Shown here piece by piece: positions 55,423-64,000 of a DNA stretch of 64,000 nt (within the stretch, counting starts at the first letter, position 1; the number at the start of each line of letters is the position of its first letter). The stretch covers positions 4,960,001 through 5,024,000 of the forward strand of contig NZ_CP113529.1 in NCBI RefSeq assembly GCF_026723865.1. The letters are read 5' to 3'. Made by a program: the position numbers and the translations under genes. The notes beneath the pieces are model-generated. The model was not told the DNA's origin. It saw only the letters and a list, made by a program, of their open reading frames with translations, and made no database searches. Origin of the DNA: Mycobacterium sp. Aquia_216. Its GTDB lineage: Bacteria; Actinomycetota; Actinomycetes; Mycobacteriales; Mycobacteriaceae.

Positions 55423-56037
55423 ATGCCGCACGCCACCGAAACAACGGCGAGCGGTATCCGCAGCCGTCGGCGGGGCGAGGTGCTCGAGCGCGCGCTCTAC
55501 CAGGCGACGTTGGCCGAGCTGGCCGAGGTCGGCTACGGCGGGGTGACGATGGAAGGAATCGCGGCCCGCGCCCAGACCGGCAAGGCCGCGCTGTACCGGC
55601 GCTGGTGCAGCAAGCACGACCTGGTACATGCCGCGCTGGTCTTCGCGCTGCCGTCGCTGCCCGAACCGCGGTCCGGCCGCTCGGCGCGCGACACCCTCCT
55701 GACGGTGTTCACCGCTCACCGCGACCTGTTGGCGGGCAAGACCGCTTTTCCCCGCCTGGACATCATTCACCAGCTGCTGCACGAACCCGAGATGCGCGCC
55801 ATCTTCGCCGACGCGGTAGTAGGTCCGCGGCTCACGATCGTCGATTCGATCCTGCACGCCGCCGTCGAGGCCGGCGACATCGACCCGGCCACGCTGACGC
55901 CGCTGTCCGCGCGTATCGGCCCCGCCCTGATCAACCACCACTTCCTGTTGACCGGCGAACCACCGAATCGGCGCGAGCTGGCACTGATCGTCGACACCGT
56001 GATCCCGCCCAGAGCATCGGACACAGCGGCCGATTGA
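55423..56037 (+). CDS. TetR-family transcriptional regulator (Rv1167c type)
   Basis: A 204-residue TetR protein. The helix-turn-helix lies at about 36-60 (VTMEGIAARAQTGKAALYRRW), and a TetR_C-type domain (LINHHFLLTGEPP) follows. Upstream frame is open, but the leaderless -10 selects the ATG at 55423. It is divergent from mshB and converges on lpqW with 19 bp between stops. The target genes are not evident. Confidence 0.88.
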   Translation: MPHATETTASGIRSRRRGEVLERALYQATLAELAEVGYGGVTMEGIAARAQTGKAALYRRWCSKHDLVHAALVFALPSLPEPRSGRSARDTLLTVFTAHRDLLAGKTAFPRLDIIHQLLHEPEMRAIFADAVVGPRLTIVDSILHAAVEAGDIDPATLTPLSARIGPALINHHFLLTGEPPNRRELALIVDTVIPPRASDTAAD

Positions 56038-56056
56038 TACCCCGCCGAGGCCTGTT

Positions 56057-58012
56057 TTAAGGCCCGGTTTTCACCCATTGGCCGGCATCGCCAACAATGC
56101 CGACCGGCACGGCACCCGAGAGGCTGACGTTCTGCACGCTCGGGCCCGCCCCGACGATCGTGGTGTCCTGCAGGATCGGCAACACGGTCGACATGTTCCA
56201 CAGCCGCGGCTCCACCGCGGTGATCACGTCGTTGATGCTCTTGGTGCCGTTGAGGGCGGCGTCGATGTTGGACTGGATGCTGCGATCGCAGATCCCGGTC
56301 AGGTTCGACGGCGCCTGCACCAGCGCGCCGGGCTCAGACGGACGGCTGGGCGTCGTCGGCGTGGGTGCCACCGGGGTGCTGGCCGGCACGGCCGATGAGG
56401 TCGTGCCGACGGATGTGGTCGTCGGCGGCGCACTGGCGGTCGGAACCGCCGTCGCCTCCAATGCGGGGCAGCCGTACCGCGATGCCAGCAGCGTGCCAAG
56501 GTTTCCGCCGGCCTGGTGCCAGCCGACGATGGCGTCCACCTGGTTGTTGTTCAGCGCGTCGCGATACAGCGTCACCGGGTCCAGCGCCGCCACCGACGCC
56601 GCGATGCCGACGTTGCGCAACTGGTCGGCCGCGGTGTTGGCCACCGCCACCGAGGTCGGGTCGTTCGACGCCACGCCGATCACCAGCGACAGCTGCTTGC
56701 CGTCCTTGCTGATCCGGCCGCGGATCACTTCCGGCGGCCCGGTTGTCGTCGGCGGCGGCGTGGAATCGGGCGTCGGTGACGCCGACACGCTGTTCTCGAC
56801 CTGGTAGCCGGCCGCCGAAAACAACGCCAGGGCAGCCTGTTTGGTCATCGCGGGCGGCGCGGTGGGTTCATAACCGGGGTCGCTGGGTGCCCTGATCTGT
56901 GCCTGGTCCAGCGAGATGGTGTTGTCGCTGCCGGCGCCCACGGCGGCGAGCAGGTCGACGTCGAGCAAACCCAAGATGGCTTTCCGGACCTGGGTGTCGG
57001 CCAGCTTGGGCTGATTGGCGCGCAGTGTGAGCTGCATGACGCGCGGTGCCATGATGCGAGCGGTCCGCACGTCGGGGATCGCCGACAGCTGAGCGAAAGA
57101 TGCCGAGCCACCGTGGACCTGGGCCACCTGGGTATCGCCGTTACGTACCGAGTCGGCCAGCGCCGCCGGCGCACCGGCACGACGGAACTGGATCAGGGCG
57201 GGTTTGGCGGGCGGCCCCCAATAGCGGTCGTTGCGGGCGATCAGGATCTCGTCGCGCTGCGGATCGATGTTTTCCACCCGGAACTGCCCGCCGGTGACCG
57301 TCAGCGATCGGACCAGGCCGGCGGCGAAACCACCCGGCACGTCCTTGACGATGTGCGCCGGCAGCAGATTGCTGAACAGTTCCTTCCACGCCGGATACGG
57401 CTGCGCGAACGTGACGACGGCCTGCTTACCGCCCTCGAGCGACTGCACGCCGGTGATCAGGTCGTAGCCGGCCGGATCGACCACCCCGGGCTGAGTGACC
57501 ATTTGATGCCACAGGTACCAGAAGTCGTCGGCGCCGATCGGAGCGTTGTCGGTCCACTGCGCCTCGGGCCGGATCTTGTAGATCACCGTGAACGGGTTCT
57601 GGTTGGTCACCTCGGCGGACACCAGCAGGGTCGGGTCCAGCTCCCACCGCGATCCCGTGGGCGTGCCGGGATCCGGCACCGGCCGAAATGCGCTGGGCAA
57701 CACCAGAGCACTGATCGCCGCGTTGACCGGAGACAGATCGGAAAGCAGATGCGGGTTGAACCCCGCGCCGATCGAGTCGATGCCCATGATGATCTGGGTG
57801 ATGCGCTGCGGTGGCGGTGGCGCGTTGTGCGGCGTATCGGTGCTTTGCGGCGCCGGCGGCGGGCTGACGGTGCAGGCCGCCAGCGTCAGCCCCACCAGTG
57901 CGAGCACCACGCCGACCATCAGCAGAACGTGGCGGGCTCGGTGCAGCACGACCATCAGGGTATCGACCGCCTGTCCGGTGGCTCGGCCAATCCCGCGGGC
58001 GACGCGGGCCAC
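56057..58012 (-). CDS. lpqW: Lipoprotein LpqW
   Basis: LpqW is a substrate-binding-protein-like lipoprotein that tunes the branch between PIM and lipomannan/lipoarabinomannan synthesis, acting near PimE. Of its 651 residues, the signal segment (24-46) ends in the lipobox LAAC with Cys47 as the lipidated residue. An SBP_bac_5 (oligopeptide-binding) fold follows, with a low-complexity Pro/Thr/Ser insertion at about 515-560. The GTG at 58012 lies 4 bp after the typA stop; an ATG at residue 20 is a shorter alternative. Confidence 0.93.
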   Translation of the reverse strand: MARVARGIGRATGQAVDTLMVVLHRARHVLLMVGVVLALVGLTLAACTVSPPPAPQSTDTPHNAPPPPQRITQIIMGIDSIGAGFNPHLLSDLSPVNAAISALVLPSAFRPVPDPGTPTGSRWELDPTLLVSAEVTNQNPFTVIYKIRPEAQWTDNAPIGADDFWYLWHQMVTQPGVVDPAGYDLITGVQSLEGGKQAVVTFAQPYPAWKELFSNLLPAHIVKDVPGGFAAGLVRSLTVTGGQFRVENIDPQRDEILIARNDRYWGPPAKPALIQFRRAGAPAALADSVRNGDTQVAQVHGGSASFAQLSAIPDVRTARIMAPRVMQLTLRANQPKLADTQVRKAILGLLDVDLLAAVGAGSDNTISLDQAQIRAPSDPGYEPTAPPAMTKQAALALFSAAGYQVENSVSASPTPDSTPPPTTTGPPEVIRGRISKDGKQLSLVIGVASNDPTSVAVANTAADQLRNVGIAASVAALDPVTLYRDALNNNQVDAIVGWHQAGGNLGTLLASRYGCPALEATAVPTASAPPTTTSVGTTSSAVPASTPVAPTPTTPSRPSEPGALVQAPSNLTGICDRSIQSNIDAALNGTKSINDVITAVEPRLWNMSTVLPILQDTTIVGAGPSVQNVSLSGAVPVGIVGDAGQWVKTGP

Positions 58013-58016
58013 CTAG

Positions 58017-59906
58017 CTAACCCCGGGCCTTTTCTCGCGCCTTACTCCGCGCTCGGGAGGTGGCATCCAGCTCGACCTTGCGGACCCGGACGATCTCCGG
58101 AGTCACCTCGACGCACTCGTCGGATGCGCAGAACTCCATGGCCTGCTCCAGGTCGAGTTCCAGCGGACGAGCCAGCGTCTCGATGACGTCAGCGGTCGAG
58201 GAGCGCATATTGGTCAGCTTCTTCTCCCGCGTGATGTTGATGTCGAGATCCTCGGCACGCGGGTTGATGCCGACGACCATCCCCTCGTAAGTGTCCTGGC
58301 CGGGCTCGACGAAGAACTGGCCGCGGTCGGCGAGCTGGATCATCGCGAACGGCGTGATGCTGCCGGCCCGGTCGGACACCAGCGACCCGGTGTGCCGCGC
58401 CCGGATCTCGCCGGCCCACGGCCGGTAACCGTCGAACACCGCATTGGCGATGCCCGTGCCGCGGGTCAGGGTGAGGAAGTCGGTGCGGAAGCCGATCAGG
58501 CCGCGGCTGGGAACGATGAAGTCCATCCGCACCCAGCCGGCCGCGTGGTTGGCCATTTCCTCCATGCGGCCCTTGCGGCCGGCCATCAATTGGGTGATGG
58601 CGCCGACGAATTCGTCGGGGCAGTCGATGGTTATCGCCTCGAACGGCTCATGCAGCTTGCCGTCGATGGTCTTGGTGACCACTTGCGGTTTTCCGACCGT
58701 GAGCTCGAAGCCTTCCCGGCGCATCTGTTCGACCAGCACGGCCAGGGCGAGCTCGCCGCGGCCTTGCACCTCCCAGGCATCCGGCCGGCCGATGTCGACC
58801 ACTCGGATCGACACGTTGCCGACCAACTCGGTGTCCAGCCGGTTGCGCACCATTCGCGCGGTCAGTTTGTGACCGGACACCTTGCCCGCCAGCGGTGAGG
58901 TGTTGGTGCCGATGGTTACCGAGATGGCGGGTTCGTCGACGTGGATGCGCGGCAGCGCATGGGCGTGATCGGGGTCGGCCAGCGTGTCGCCGATCATGAT
59001 CTCGGGTAACCCCGCAACGGCCACGATGTCGCCGGCGATCGCCTCGTCGGTGGGAGTGCGGTCGACGCCTTCGGTGGCCAGCAGCTCGGTGATCTTGGCG
59101 TTGGTGATGACGGGCACCGCGTCGACCTCGCGCATCCAGGCGACCTGCTGGCCCTTGCGCAGCTTGCCGTTGTAGATGCGGATCAGCGCGAGCCGGCCGA
59201 GGAACGCCGACGCGTCCAGGTTGGTCACCAGCGCCTGCAGCGGCGCCTCGGGGTCCCCGAGCGGCGGCGGGATGTGCTCCATCAGCACGTCGAACAGCGG
59301 GTCCAGGTTGTCGCCCGCGGGCACCTCACCGTCGGCGGGCTGTTCGGTGCTGGCGATGCCGGCGCGCCCGGACGCATACAGCGTCGGCAGGCCCAGCGCG
59401 TGCTCGGCGGCCGCGGCCGCCTCGTCGTCGAGATCTGACGCGACGTCGAGCAGCAGGTCGTGGCTGGCCTCGACGACTTCGGCGATGCGCGCGTCGGGCC
59501 GATCTGTCTTATTGACGACGAGGATCACCGGAAGATGCGCGGTCAAAGCCTTGCGCAGCACGAAGCGGGTCTGCGGCAGTGGGCCTTCGGACGCGTCGAC
59601 CAGCAGCAACACCCCGTCCACCATGGACAGCCCGCGCTCCACCTCGCCGCCGAAGTCGGCGTGCCCGGGGGTGTCGATCACATTGATGACCGTCACCGTG
59701 CCGTCGGGGTTGTGCCGGTGCACGGCGGTGTTCTTGGCCAGGATGGTGATGCCTTTTTCCTTTTCCAGGTCGCCGCTGTCCATGATGCGTTCCTGGGTGT
59801 CGTCGCCGCGGTGAGTCAGGGCGCCGGACTGCCGCAGCATGGCGTCGACAAGGGTGGTTTTGCCGTGGTCGACGTGCGCGACGATGGCGACATTGCGGAA
59901 TGGCAC
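58017..59906 (-). CDS. typA: Translational GTPase TypA/BipA
   Basis: Ribosome-binding EF-G-like GTPase involved in stress and ribosome assembly. The 629-residue protein starts [20 protein letters not shown], with G1 at 10-18, then [14 protein letters not shown] (G3) and [10 protein letters not shown] (G4), and ends in the BipA-specific domain ([17 protein letters not shown]). The GTG at 59906 matches the start of Rv1165; a longer frame above it is ignored. No Shine-Dalgarno is present, and a CACAAT hexamer 7 bases upstream may be a leaderless -10. Confidence 0.96.
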   Translation of the reverse strand: MPFRNVAIVAHVDHGKTTLVDAMLRQSGALTHRGDDTQERIMDSGDLEKEKGITILAKNTAVHRHNPDGTVTVINVIDTPGHADFGGEVERGLSMVDGVLLLVDASEGPLPQTRFVLRKALTAHLPVILVVNKTDRPDARIAEVVEASHDLLLDVASDLDDEAAAAAEHALGLPTLYASGRAGIASTEQPADGEVPAGDNLDPLFDVLMEHIPPPLGDPEAPLQALVTNLDASAFLGRLALIRIYNGKLRKGQQVAWMREVDAVPVITNAKITELLATEGVDRTPTDEAIAGDIVAVAGLPEIMIGDTLADPDHAHALPRIHVDEPAISVTIGTNTSPLAGKVSGHKLTARMVRNRLDTELVGNVSIRVVDIGRPDAWEVQGRGELALAVLVEQMRREGFELTVGKPQVVTKTIDGKLHEPFEAITIDCPDEFVGAITQLMAGRKGRMEEMANHAAGWVRMDFIVPSRGLIGFRTDFLTLTRGTGIANAVFDGYRPWAGEIRARHTGSLVSDRAGSITPFAMIQLADRGQFFVEPGQDTYEGMVVGINPRAEDLDINITREKKLTNMRSSTADVIETLARPLELDLEQAMEFCASDECVEVTPEIVRVRKVELDATSRARSKAREKARG

Positions 59907-60008
59907 GACGGTGATTGTGGCAGTGGGGACCCACCAATGGCGAACTGAGCAGTTCACCGGGAGGACAGCGCCGCTAGGAGCCCGCGGACAACGGTGCGAC
60001 GAAGGTCT

Positions 60009-60413
60009 TTACGAGGCCGTCGAAAGCGTTGCAGCCAGATCTGCCAGCCACCCGCGATCTGCGGGCACCCAGTCGATGTCGGCCAGTTCTTCCGCCGTCA
60101 CCCAGCGCAGCGCCCGATGGTCGTGCGGGTGGGGCTCGCCGCGGATCAGCTGCACCCGGTACGCCCGCAGCGTCGTGGTGTCGTTCAGCGATATGTCATC
60201 GCCGAGCCGATCCCGCACCGCGACGTCACCGACGTCGAGACCCAACTCCTCGGCCAGTTCGCGGGCCAGAGCCTCCGGCTCGGTTTCGCCGGGCGCGACC
60301 TTACCGCCGGGGAGTTCCCAGCGGCCGGCCAACTCCGGCGGCCGGACGCGTTGCGCGACCAAGACGGTGGAATCACGGATGACGGCCCCGGCGACGACGA
60401 ACTGGGTCGGCAT
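60009..60413 (-). CDS. mutT2: Nudix hydrolase MutT2
   Basis: A 134-residue Nudix pyrophosphatase, the MutT2 type that hydrolyses dCTP and 5-methyl-dCTP in mycobacteria. The Nudix box GX5EX7REUXEEXGU is perfect at residues 37-59 (Gly37, Glu43, Arg51-Glu52, Glu55-Glu56). It follows the F420 oxidoreductase gene by 7 bp, suggesting an operon. In M. tuberculosis narGHJI lies between mutT2 and typA; here only about 100 bp of non-coding sequence remain. Confidence 0.94.
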   Translation of the reverse strand: MPTQFVVAGAVIRDSTVLVAQRVRPPELAGRWELPGGKVAPGETEPEALARELAEELGLDVGDVAVRDRLGDDISLNDTTTLRAYRVQLIRGEPHPHDHRALRWVTAEELADIDWVPADRGWLADLAATLSTAS

Positions 60414-60420
60414 GGCTGGG

Positions 60421-61353
60421 TCAGCCGCCCACTGCGCCCCGAACCGCTTCGACGAACGCGCGCAGATCGCGTTCTGCGTTCCCGAAGCGCGCCGGCCAGC
60501 GCGTCAACCTCAAGTCCGTGACGCCTGCTTTCGCCTGAGCGGCCGCGTCCGCGGCAACAGCAGCCAGATCCGGTCGGTCGTCGGCGTCGGCCGGTACTCG
60601 CAGTGAGCCGGTGATGCCGAACCCATGCGGGTCCCCGCCGGCACTTTCGACCGCCGCGCGCATCCGGCCGATTCCGTCGGCGATGTCGCGGGCGTCCTGA
60701 CCCCAAGGGATCCAATACTTTCCGAACTGCGCCAGCCTGCGGGCGACCGCACGATTGACCGTCCCACTCACCCAAATCGGCACTCCCCCGGGCTGCAGCG
60801 GTTTGGGCATCATGTGGATCCGATCGAAGGTCAGCCCTGGCGAGGCGTAGCTGACCTCGTCCTCCCGCCACAACCGGGTGCACACCTCGAGCGTTTGATC
60901 CAGGATGGCCCCGCGCTTGCCGAAATCGACTCCTACCACGTCGTATTCCTCGCGCTGCCAGCCGACGCCCACCCCGAGGTCGACCCGGCCACCCGATAAA
61001 ACATCCAGCGTGGCAACGGTTTTCGCGAGAACGGCGGCGGGGCGCAGCGCAGCGAGCAGGATGTTGGTGCCCAACCGGATGCGTTCGGTGCGCGCCGCGA
61101 GGTAGGTCAGCACGGTGAGCGGCTCCAACCAGTGCCCGTCCGGCCCGGTGGGCTGGCGGCCGCCGGCCGTTCCTCCCACCCCGGGGTCGGCGTACGCGTC
61201 CATGTGCATGCCGAACGCGATGTGCTCGGAAACGAGCACGCGGTCGAACCCGCTGCCCTCCAGCACGTGCGCCCAGTCGGTGAGGTGCTCCCAGCTGGCC
61301 GGCGCCTCGGCCGAAAACGAGGGGATTCCCATCGAGAGCTGTATCGGGGCCAT
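60421..61353 (-). CDS. Luciferase-like (LLM class) F420-dependent oxidoreductase
   Basis: A 310-residue TIM-barrel flavin/F420 oxidoreductase of the bacterial luciferase-like family. It shows the usual start (LSMGIPSFSAEAP), VSEHIAF, GVGVGWQREEYDVVG and IWVSGTVNRA motifs. The substrate is unknown. F420 use is inferred from the family and from fbiC nearby. TAACCT lies 5 bases before the ATG, a possible leaderless -10. It has no counterpart at this place in M. tuberculosis. Confidence 0.88.
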   Translation of the reverse strand: MAPIQLSMGIPSFSAEAPASWEHLTDWAHVLEGSGFDRVLVSEHIAFGMHMDAYADPGVGGTAGGRQPTGPDGHWLEPLTVLTYLAARTERIRLGTNILLAALRPAAVLAKTVATLDVLSGGRVDLGVGVGWQREEYDVVGVDFGKRGAILDQTLEVCTRLWREDEVSYASPGLTFDRIHMMPKPLQPGGVPIWVSGTVNRAVARRLAQFGKYWIPWGQDARDIADGIGRMRAAVESAGGDPHGFGITGSLRVPADADDRPDLAAVAADAAAQAKAGVTDLRLTRWPARFGNAERDLRAFVEAVRGAVGG

Positions 61354-61431
61354 GCGGCAGGTTAACCGATCGGCACCTGCCGGCCGCCGACCGCGTCGAC
61401 GGTCGACAACCCGCGATCGGTGACGCGAAAG

Positions 61432-62298
61432 CTACTTGCGCAGCGTGAACTGGTTGACGTCGATGTAGCCTGCCCGGAATGCTCGGGCGCAGCCGGTCAG
61501 GTACTTCATGTATCGCTGGTAGACCTCTTCGGACTGAATCCTGACGGCCTCACTGTGGTGTTCTTCCAAGGCCAGGGCCCAGCGGTCGAGCGTCCTCGCG
61601 TAATGCAGCTGTAGCGACTGCCGACGGCTCAGGTTGAATCCGGCCTTCGAGGCGTGGAACTCGACCATCTCGATCGGCGGCAACTGGCCGCCGGGGAAGA
61701 TCTCGGTGCCGATGAACTCGGTGAAGCTGCTCAACTCTTCGGTCATCGGCAGGCCGCGTTCGACCATCTGCTGCGGCGTCAGCATGGTGATCGTGTGCAG
61801 CATCATCACCCCGTCGCCGGGCAGGATGCGGTAGGCCAGCTCGAAGAAATCGTCGTAACGGTCGTAGCCGAAATGCTCGAACGCCCCGATGGAGACGATC
61901 CGGTCGACGGGTTCGTCGAACTGCTCCCAGCCTTGCAGCAGCACTCGCCTGCTGCGCGTGGTGTCCATGTCGTCGAGGAGCTTTCGCACGTGGGCGGCCT
62001 GGTGCTCCGACAACGTCAAGCCGATGACGTTCACGTCGTACTTGTCGACCGCGCGGCGAATCGTGCTGCCCCAGCCGCAGCCGACCTCGAGCAAAGTCAT
62101 ACCGGGCCGCAGACCCAGCTTGCCCAGTGACAGGTCCACCTTGCGGATCTGCGCCTCTTCGAGGGTGATGTCGCGCAGCCGATCGAAATAGGCGCAGCTG
62201 TAGGTCATCGTGGGGTCGAGGAACAGCCGGAAGAAGTCGTCGGACAAGTCGTAGTGTGCCTGCACTTCCTCGAAGTGCGGCGTCAGCTTCTCAGGCAT
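61432..62298 (-). CDS. Cyclopropane/mycolic acid methyltransferase family protein
   Basis: A 288-residue SAM-dependent methyltransferase of the CmaA/MmaA/UmaA family, which modifies double bonds in mycolates. Motifs are HYDLSDDFFRLFLDPTMTYS at about 15-34, SAM loop LLEVGCGWG (69-77), LTLSEHQAAHV, GAFEHFGYDRYDDFF and FPGGQLPPIEM. The ATG at 62298 has GGGGAG 5 bases upstream; an ATG at 62331 is less likely. It lies 78 bp upstream of the F420 oxidoreductase. Which reaction (cyclopropanation, hydroxylation or methyl branching) cannot be told. Confidence 0.9.
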   Translation of the reverse strand: MPEKLTPHFEEVQAHYDLSDDFFRLFLDPTMTYSCAYFDRLRDITLEEAQIRKVDLSLGKLGLRPGMTLLEVGCGWGSTIRRAVDKYDVNVIGLTLSEHQAAHVRKLLDDMDTTRSRRVLLQGWEQFDEPVDRIVSIGAFEHFGYDRYDDFFELAYRILPGDGVMMLHTITMLTPQQMVERGLPMTEELSSFTEFIGTEIFPGGQLPPIEMVEFHASKAGFNLSRRQSLQLHYARTLDRWALALEEHHSEAVRIQSEEVYQRYMKYLTGCARAFRAGYIDVNQFTLRK

Positions 62299-62429
62299 GG
62301 CGGCTCCCCGCCTTTCTAGACTTTGAGCCATTTTAGGGGTTCACGAGGTGGCCGTCGCGCTGGTTCACCACGGCTTCGGTGTAAACGCTCGTGTCAGCGT
62401 CGTCAAGGCGCCGGCCCGACGCGCGGCGG

Positions 62430-62435
62430 TACGTT
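62430..62435 (+). promoter_or_regulatory. -10 element of a leaderless promoter for the pterin dehydratase gene
   Basis: TACGTT lies 7 bases before the ATG at 62443. AAGAGG next to the ATG is too close to act as a ribosome site. Confidence 0.5.
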
Positions 62436-62442
62436 AAGAGGT

Positions 62443-62727
62443 ATGGCTGTGTTAACGGATGAACAAGTGGATGCCGCCCTGCCCGACCTCGACGGCTGGG
62501 AGCGTACCGACGGGGCATTGCGCCGCTCGATCAAGTTCGAAAGCTTCCTCGCCGGCATCGACGCGGTGCGCCGGGTGGCCGAGCACGCCGAGAGCAAGGA
62601 CCATCATCCAGATATCGATATCCGTTGGCGGACAGTGACTTTCGCGCTGGTCACGCACTCCGAAGGCGGTATCACCAAGAACGACGTCGAGATGGCGCGC
62701 GAGATCAACGGGATAGTCGCGGGCTAG
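62443..62727 (+). CDS. Pterin-4-alpha-carbinolamine dehydratase
   Basis: A 94-residue PCD/DCoH protein (Rv1159A type). The full active-site pattern is present: Glu50, His54-His55-Pro56, Trp62, His72 and Asp81 with exact family spacing. It recycles carbinolamine pterins and, in bacteria without aromatic hydroxylases, is thought to assist molybdopterin or folate metabolism. Its TAG stop interlocks with that of pimE on the other strand (CTAG at 62724-62727). Confidence 0.94.
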   Translation: MAVLTDEQVDAALPDLDGWERTDGALRRSIKFESFLAGIDAVRRVAEHAESKDHHPDIDIRWRTVTFALVTHSEGGITKNDVEMAREINGIVAG

Positions 62728-64000
62728 CCCAGTGACGACGCCGCAGGCGTTTGCGATTGCCGGGCGGCCGCCGGATCGGACCCGGCGACACCTCGTTTGC
62801 CAGAGGCCGCAATGACAATCAGCGTTGCCACTGCCGCCACCGTGTAAACCAGCCCGGCCCAGGCCAGATACCAGGGCCGGCCGATCTGCCAGATGTTGGG
62901 CTGAGCGAAGAGCAGCAACCACGGCACGCCGACGATGGTCAGCGCCAGCCAGCCCCAGCCCGCACTCCGCACGCCGGGTCGCTCGCGCAACGGTCCGTGA
63001 ATCAACCACATCATCAGCGGCACCAGCCACACCCAGTGATGGGTCCACGAGATGGGCGACATCAGCAGCCCGAACAACTCGACTACCAGCAACTTGCCGA
63101 GCCGATCCGAGGAGCCCAGGGCGCGCCACGCCAGCACCGCCAATACCGCCGTGACGGCGATGGCGACCACGACCGGCGGGCCGAAGCCGGCGTCGTGGCC
63201 CAGGATCCGGGAAATGCCGCCGCGCCACGACTGATTGATCGACGTCGCGATGGGTCCCACCCGATGAGCGTCGCCGAGTAGGTCGGTGAAGTAGTAGCGA
63301 GTCTGATCGCCGACGATCAACGTCGATACCGCGACGGTGGCAAAGAAGACGACTGCCGAAAAGGCCGCCGCGCCGAACCGCCGGACGCCGACGAGATAGA
63401 CACCCGCGATGGCGGGAGTCAGCTTGATCCCCGACGCCACGCCGACCAACAGCCCCGACAGCCACCAGCGCGTGGTGTAGATCGCCCAGAGCACCGCCAA
63501 CATCAGAAACACGTTGATCTGCCCGTAGTCGAAGTTGTTGCGCAGCGGCTCGATCCAGATGGTGACCGCCGTCCACGCCATCGCGACCCGGTGACCGGTG
63601 CCGGCGGGGACACCGAGCAAGCGCTGGCTGATCCGAATCGAGCCGTACAACGCCGCCAGCATGGCGACCTGCCACAGAAATCCGGCCAGGCCGAACGGCA
63701 GCAGGTGCAACGGGTAGAAGACGATCGCCGCGAACGGCGGATATGTGAACGGCAGCGGGAAGTCCGGCGTGTGCTCGTCGTACACGAAGCTGTACAGGGT
63801 GCCGGGGTGGTCGAGCGCGGCCGCGCCGCCGAGATAGACATGCAGGTCGACGAAGTTTGCGCCGTTCGGCCCCAGGTACGTCACGGCGAGTCGCGCGGCG
63901 ATGCTCGCGACCAACAGCAGCGGCGCGGCGGAGCTGATCAGACTCGCCAGCCGCCGGGACAGGGGTGCCGCCGGGGCGGCCGGATTGGTGTCTACCCGGC
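62724..64000 (-). CDS. pimE: Polyprenol-phosphate-mannose-dependent mannosyltransferase PimE, 5' end outside window
   Basis: PimE (GT-C, GT87) adds the fifth mannose to phosphatidylinositol mannosides at the outer face of the cytoplasmic membrane. The visible part has about nine to ten membrane helices and the catalytic aspartate region [11 protein letters not shown] before LDHPGTLY. It also has [23 protein letters not shown]-like [10 protein letters not shown] and [11 protein letters not shown]. The frame runs open past base 64000, so the start and about 10-30 residues are missing. It pairs functionally with LpqW, encoded 5 kb away. Confidence 0.94.
   Translation of the reverse strand, partial: RVDTNPAAPAAPLSRRLASLISSAAPLLLVASIAARLAVTYLGPNGANFVDLHVYLGGAAALDHPGTLYSFVYDEHTPDFPLPFTYPPFAAIVFYPLHLLPFGLAGFLWQVAMLAALYGSIRISQRLLGVPAGTGHRVAMAWTAVTIWIEPLRNNFDYGQINVFLMLAVLWAIYTTRWWLSGLLVGVASGIKLTPAIAGVYLVGVRRFGAAAFSAVVFFATVAVSTLIVGDQTRYYFTDLLGDAHRVGPIATSINQSWRGGISRILGHDAGFGPPVVVAIAVTAVLAVLAWRALGSSDRLGKLLVVELFGLLMSPISWTHHWVWLVPLMMWLIHGPLRERPGVRSAGWGWLALTIVGVPWLLLFAQPNIWQIGRPWYLAWAGLVYTVAAVATLIVIAASGKRGVAGSDPAAARQSQTPAASSLG

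Overview
This window comes from a GC-rich actinobacterial chromosome, almost certainly a non-tuberculosis, probably slow-growing Mycobacterium. The supporting markers are a SigE-RseA-HtrA-TatB envelope-stress block, GpgS and GlgM (methylglucose lipopolysaccharide and glucan synthesis), PimE, LpqW, MshB (mycothiol), FbiC (F420), the secreted TB8.4 antigen, a 13E12-family HNH gene, a MIRU-type repeat and a mycolic-acid-type methyltransferase. Gene order largely follows the M. tuberculosis Rv1229c to Rv1159 segment, read backwards, with deletions and insertions. The species cannot be fixed from the sequence alone.

Layout. 1-4143: the end of mrp, then tatB, htrA, rseA and sigE on the minus strand. 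A candidate MprA box lies upstream of sigE. 4346-10113: a methyltransferase, a TetR-controlled ABC exporter (Rv1219c-Rv1217c type), a small relic of the next gene, and a CocE-type hydrolase. 10110-12704: divergent glgC and glgA. 12727-18550: a minus-strand run (fadD6, folP2, gpgS, DivIVA-like, tagA, DUF3117), with a 58-bp tandem repeat between fadD6 and folP2, plus a LOG-family gene. 18651-24268: a STAND-like ATPase, dapE, dapD and an MFS transporter. 24473-28357: fadD36, a hydrolase and an aldehyde dehydrogenase. 28569-33230: a cytochrome P450 / split dehydratase / Ltp2-like aldolase operon with a TetR gene. It resembles the steroid side-chain retro-aldol module and contains a shrunken acyl-CoA dehydrogenase. 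33242-37533: proline catabolism (putB, rocA) and its PucR-type activator. 37718-39223: a LexA-boxed 13E12 HNH gene.

39303-45083 is the most interesting accessory block. Stf0 (trehalose sulfotransferase) is joined by a MIRU to cysD-cysNC (PAPS synthesis), followed by a 40-residue membrane peptide, a YeiH-family transporter and a Gap/Sap-like lipid-addressing protein. Together they look like a self-contained module for making and handling a sulfated trehalose lipid. 45105-48745 holds a lipase-type hydrolase and a KimA-like potassium transporter with an unusual C-terminal OB-fold. 48847-64000 returns to core genes: dapC-like, fdxC, TB8.4, fbiC, an Rv1171-type membrane protein, an unannotated 35-residue gene, mshB, a TetR gene, lpqW, typA, mutT2, a luciferase-like F420 oxidoreductase, a cyclopropane/mycolate-type methyltransferase, a pterin dehydratase and the start of pimE. 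The narGHJI operon that lies between mutT2 and typA in M. tuberculosis is absent.

Many genes have a TANNNT -10 element 5-8 bases before the start codon, which points to leaderless mRNAs. These elements also helped choose start codons. No tRNA, rRNA, CRISPR array, insertion sequence or prophage was seen.
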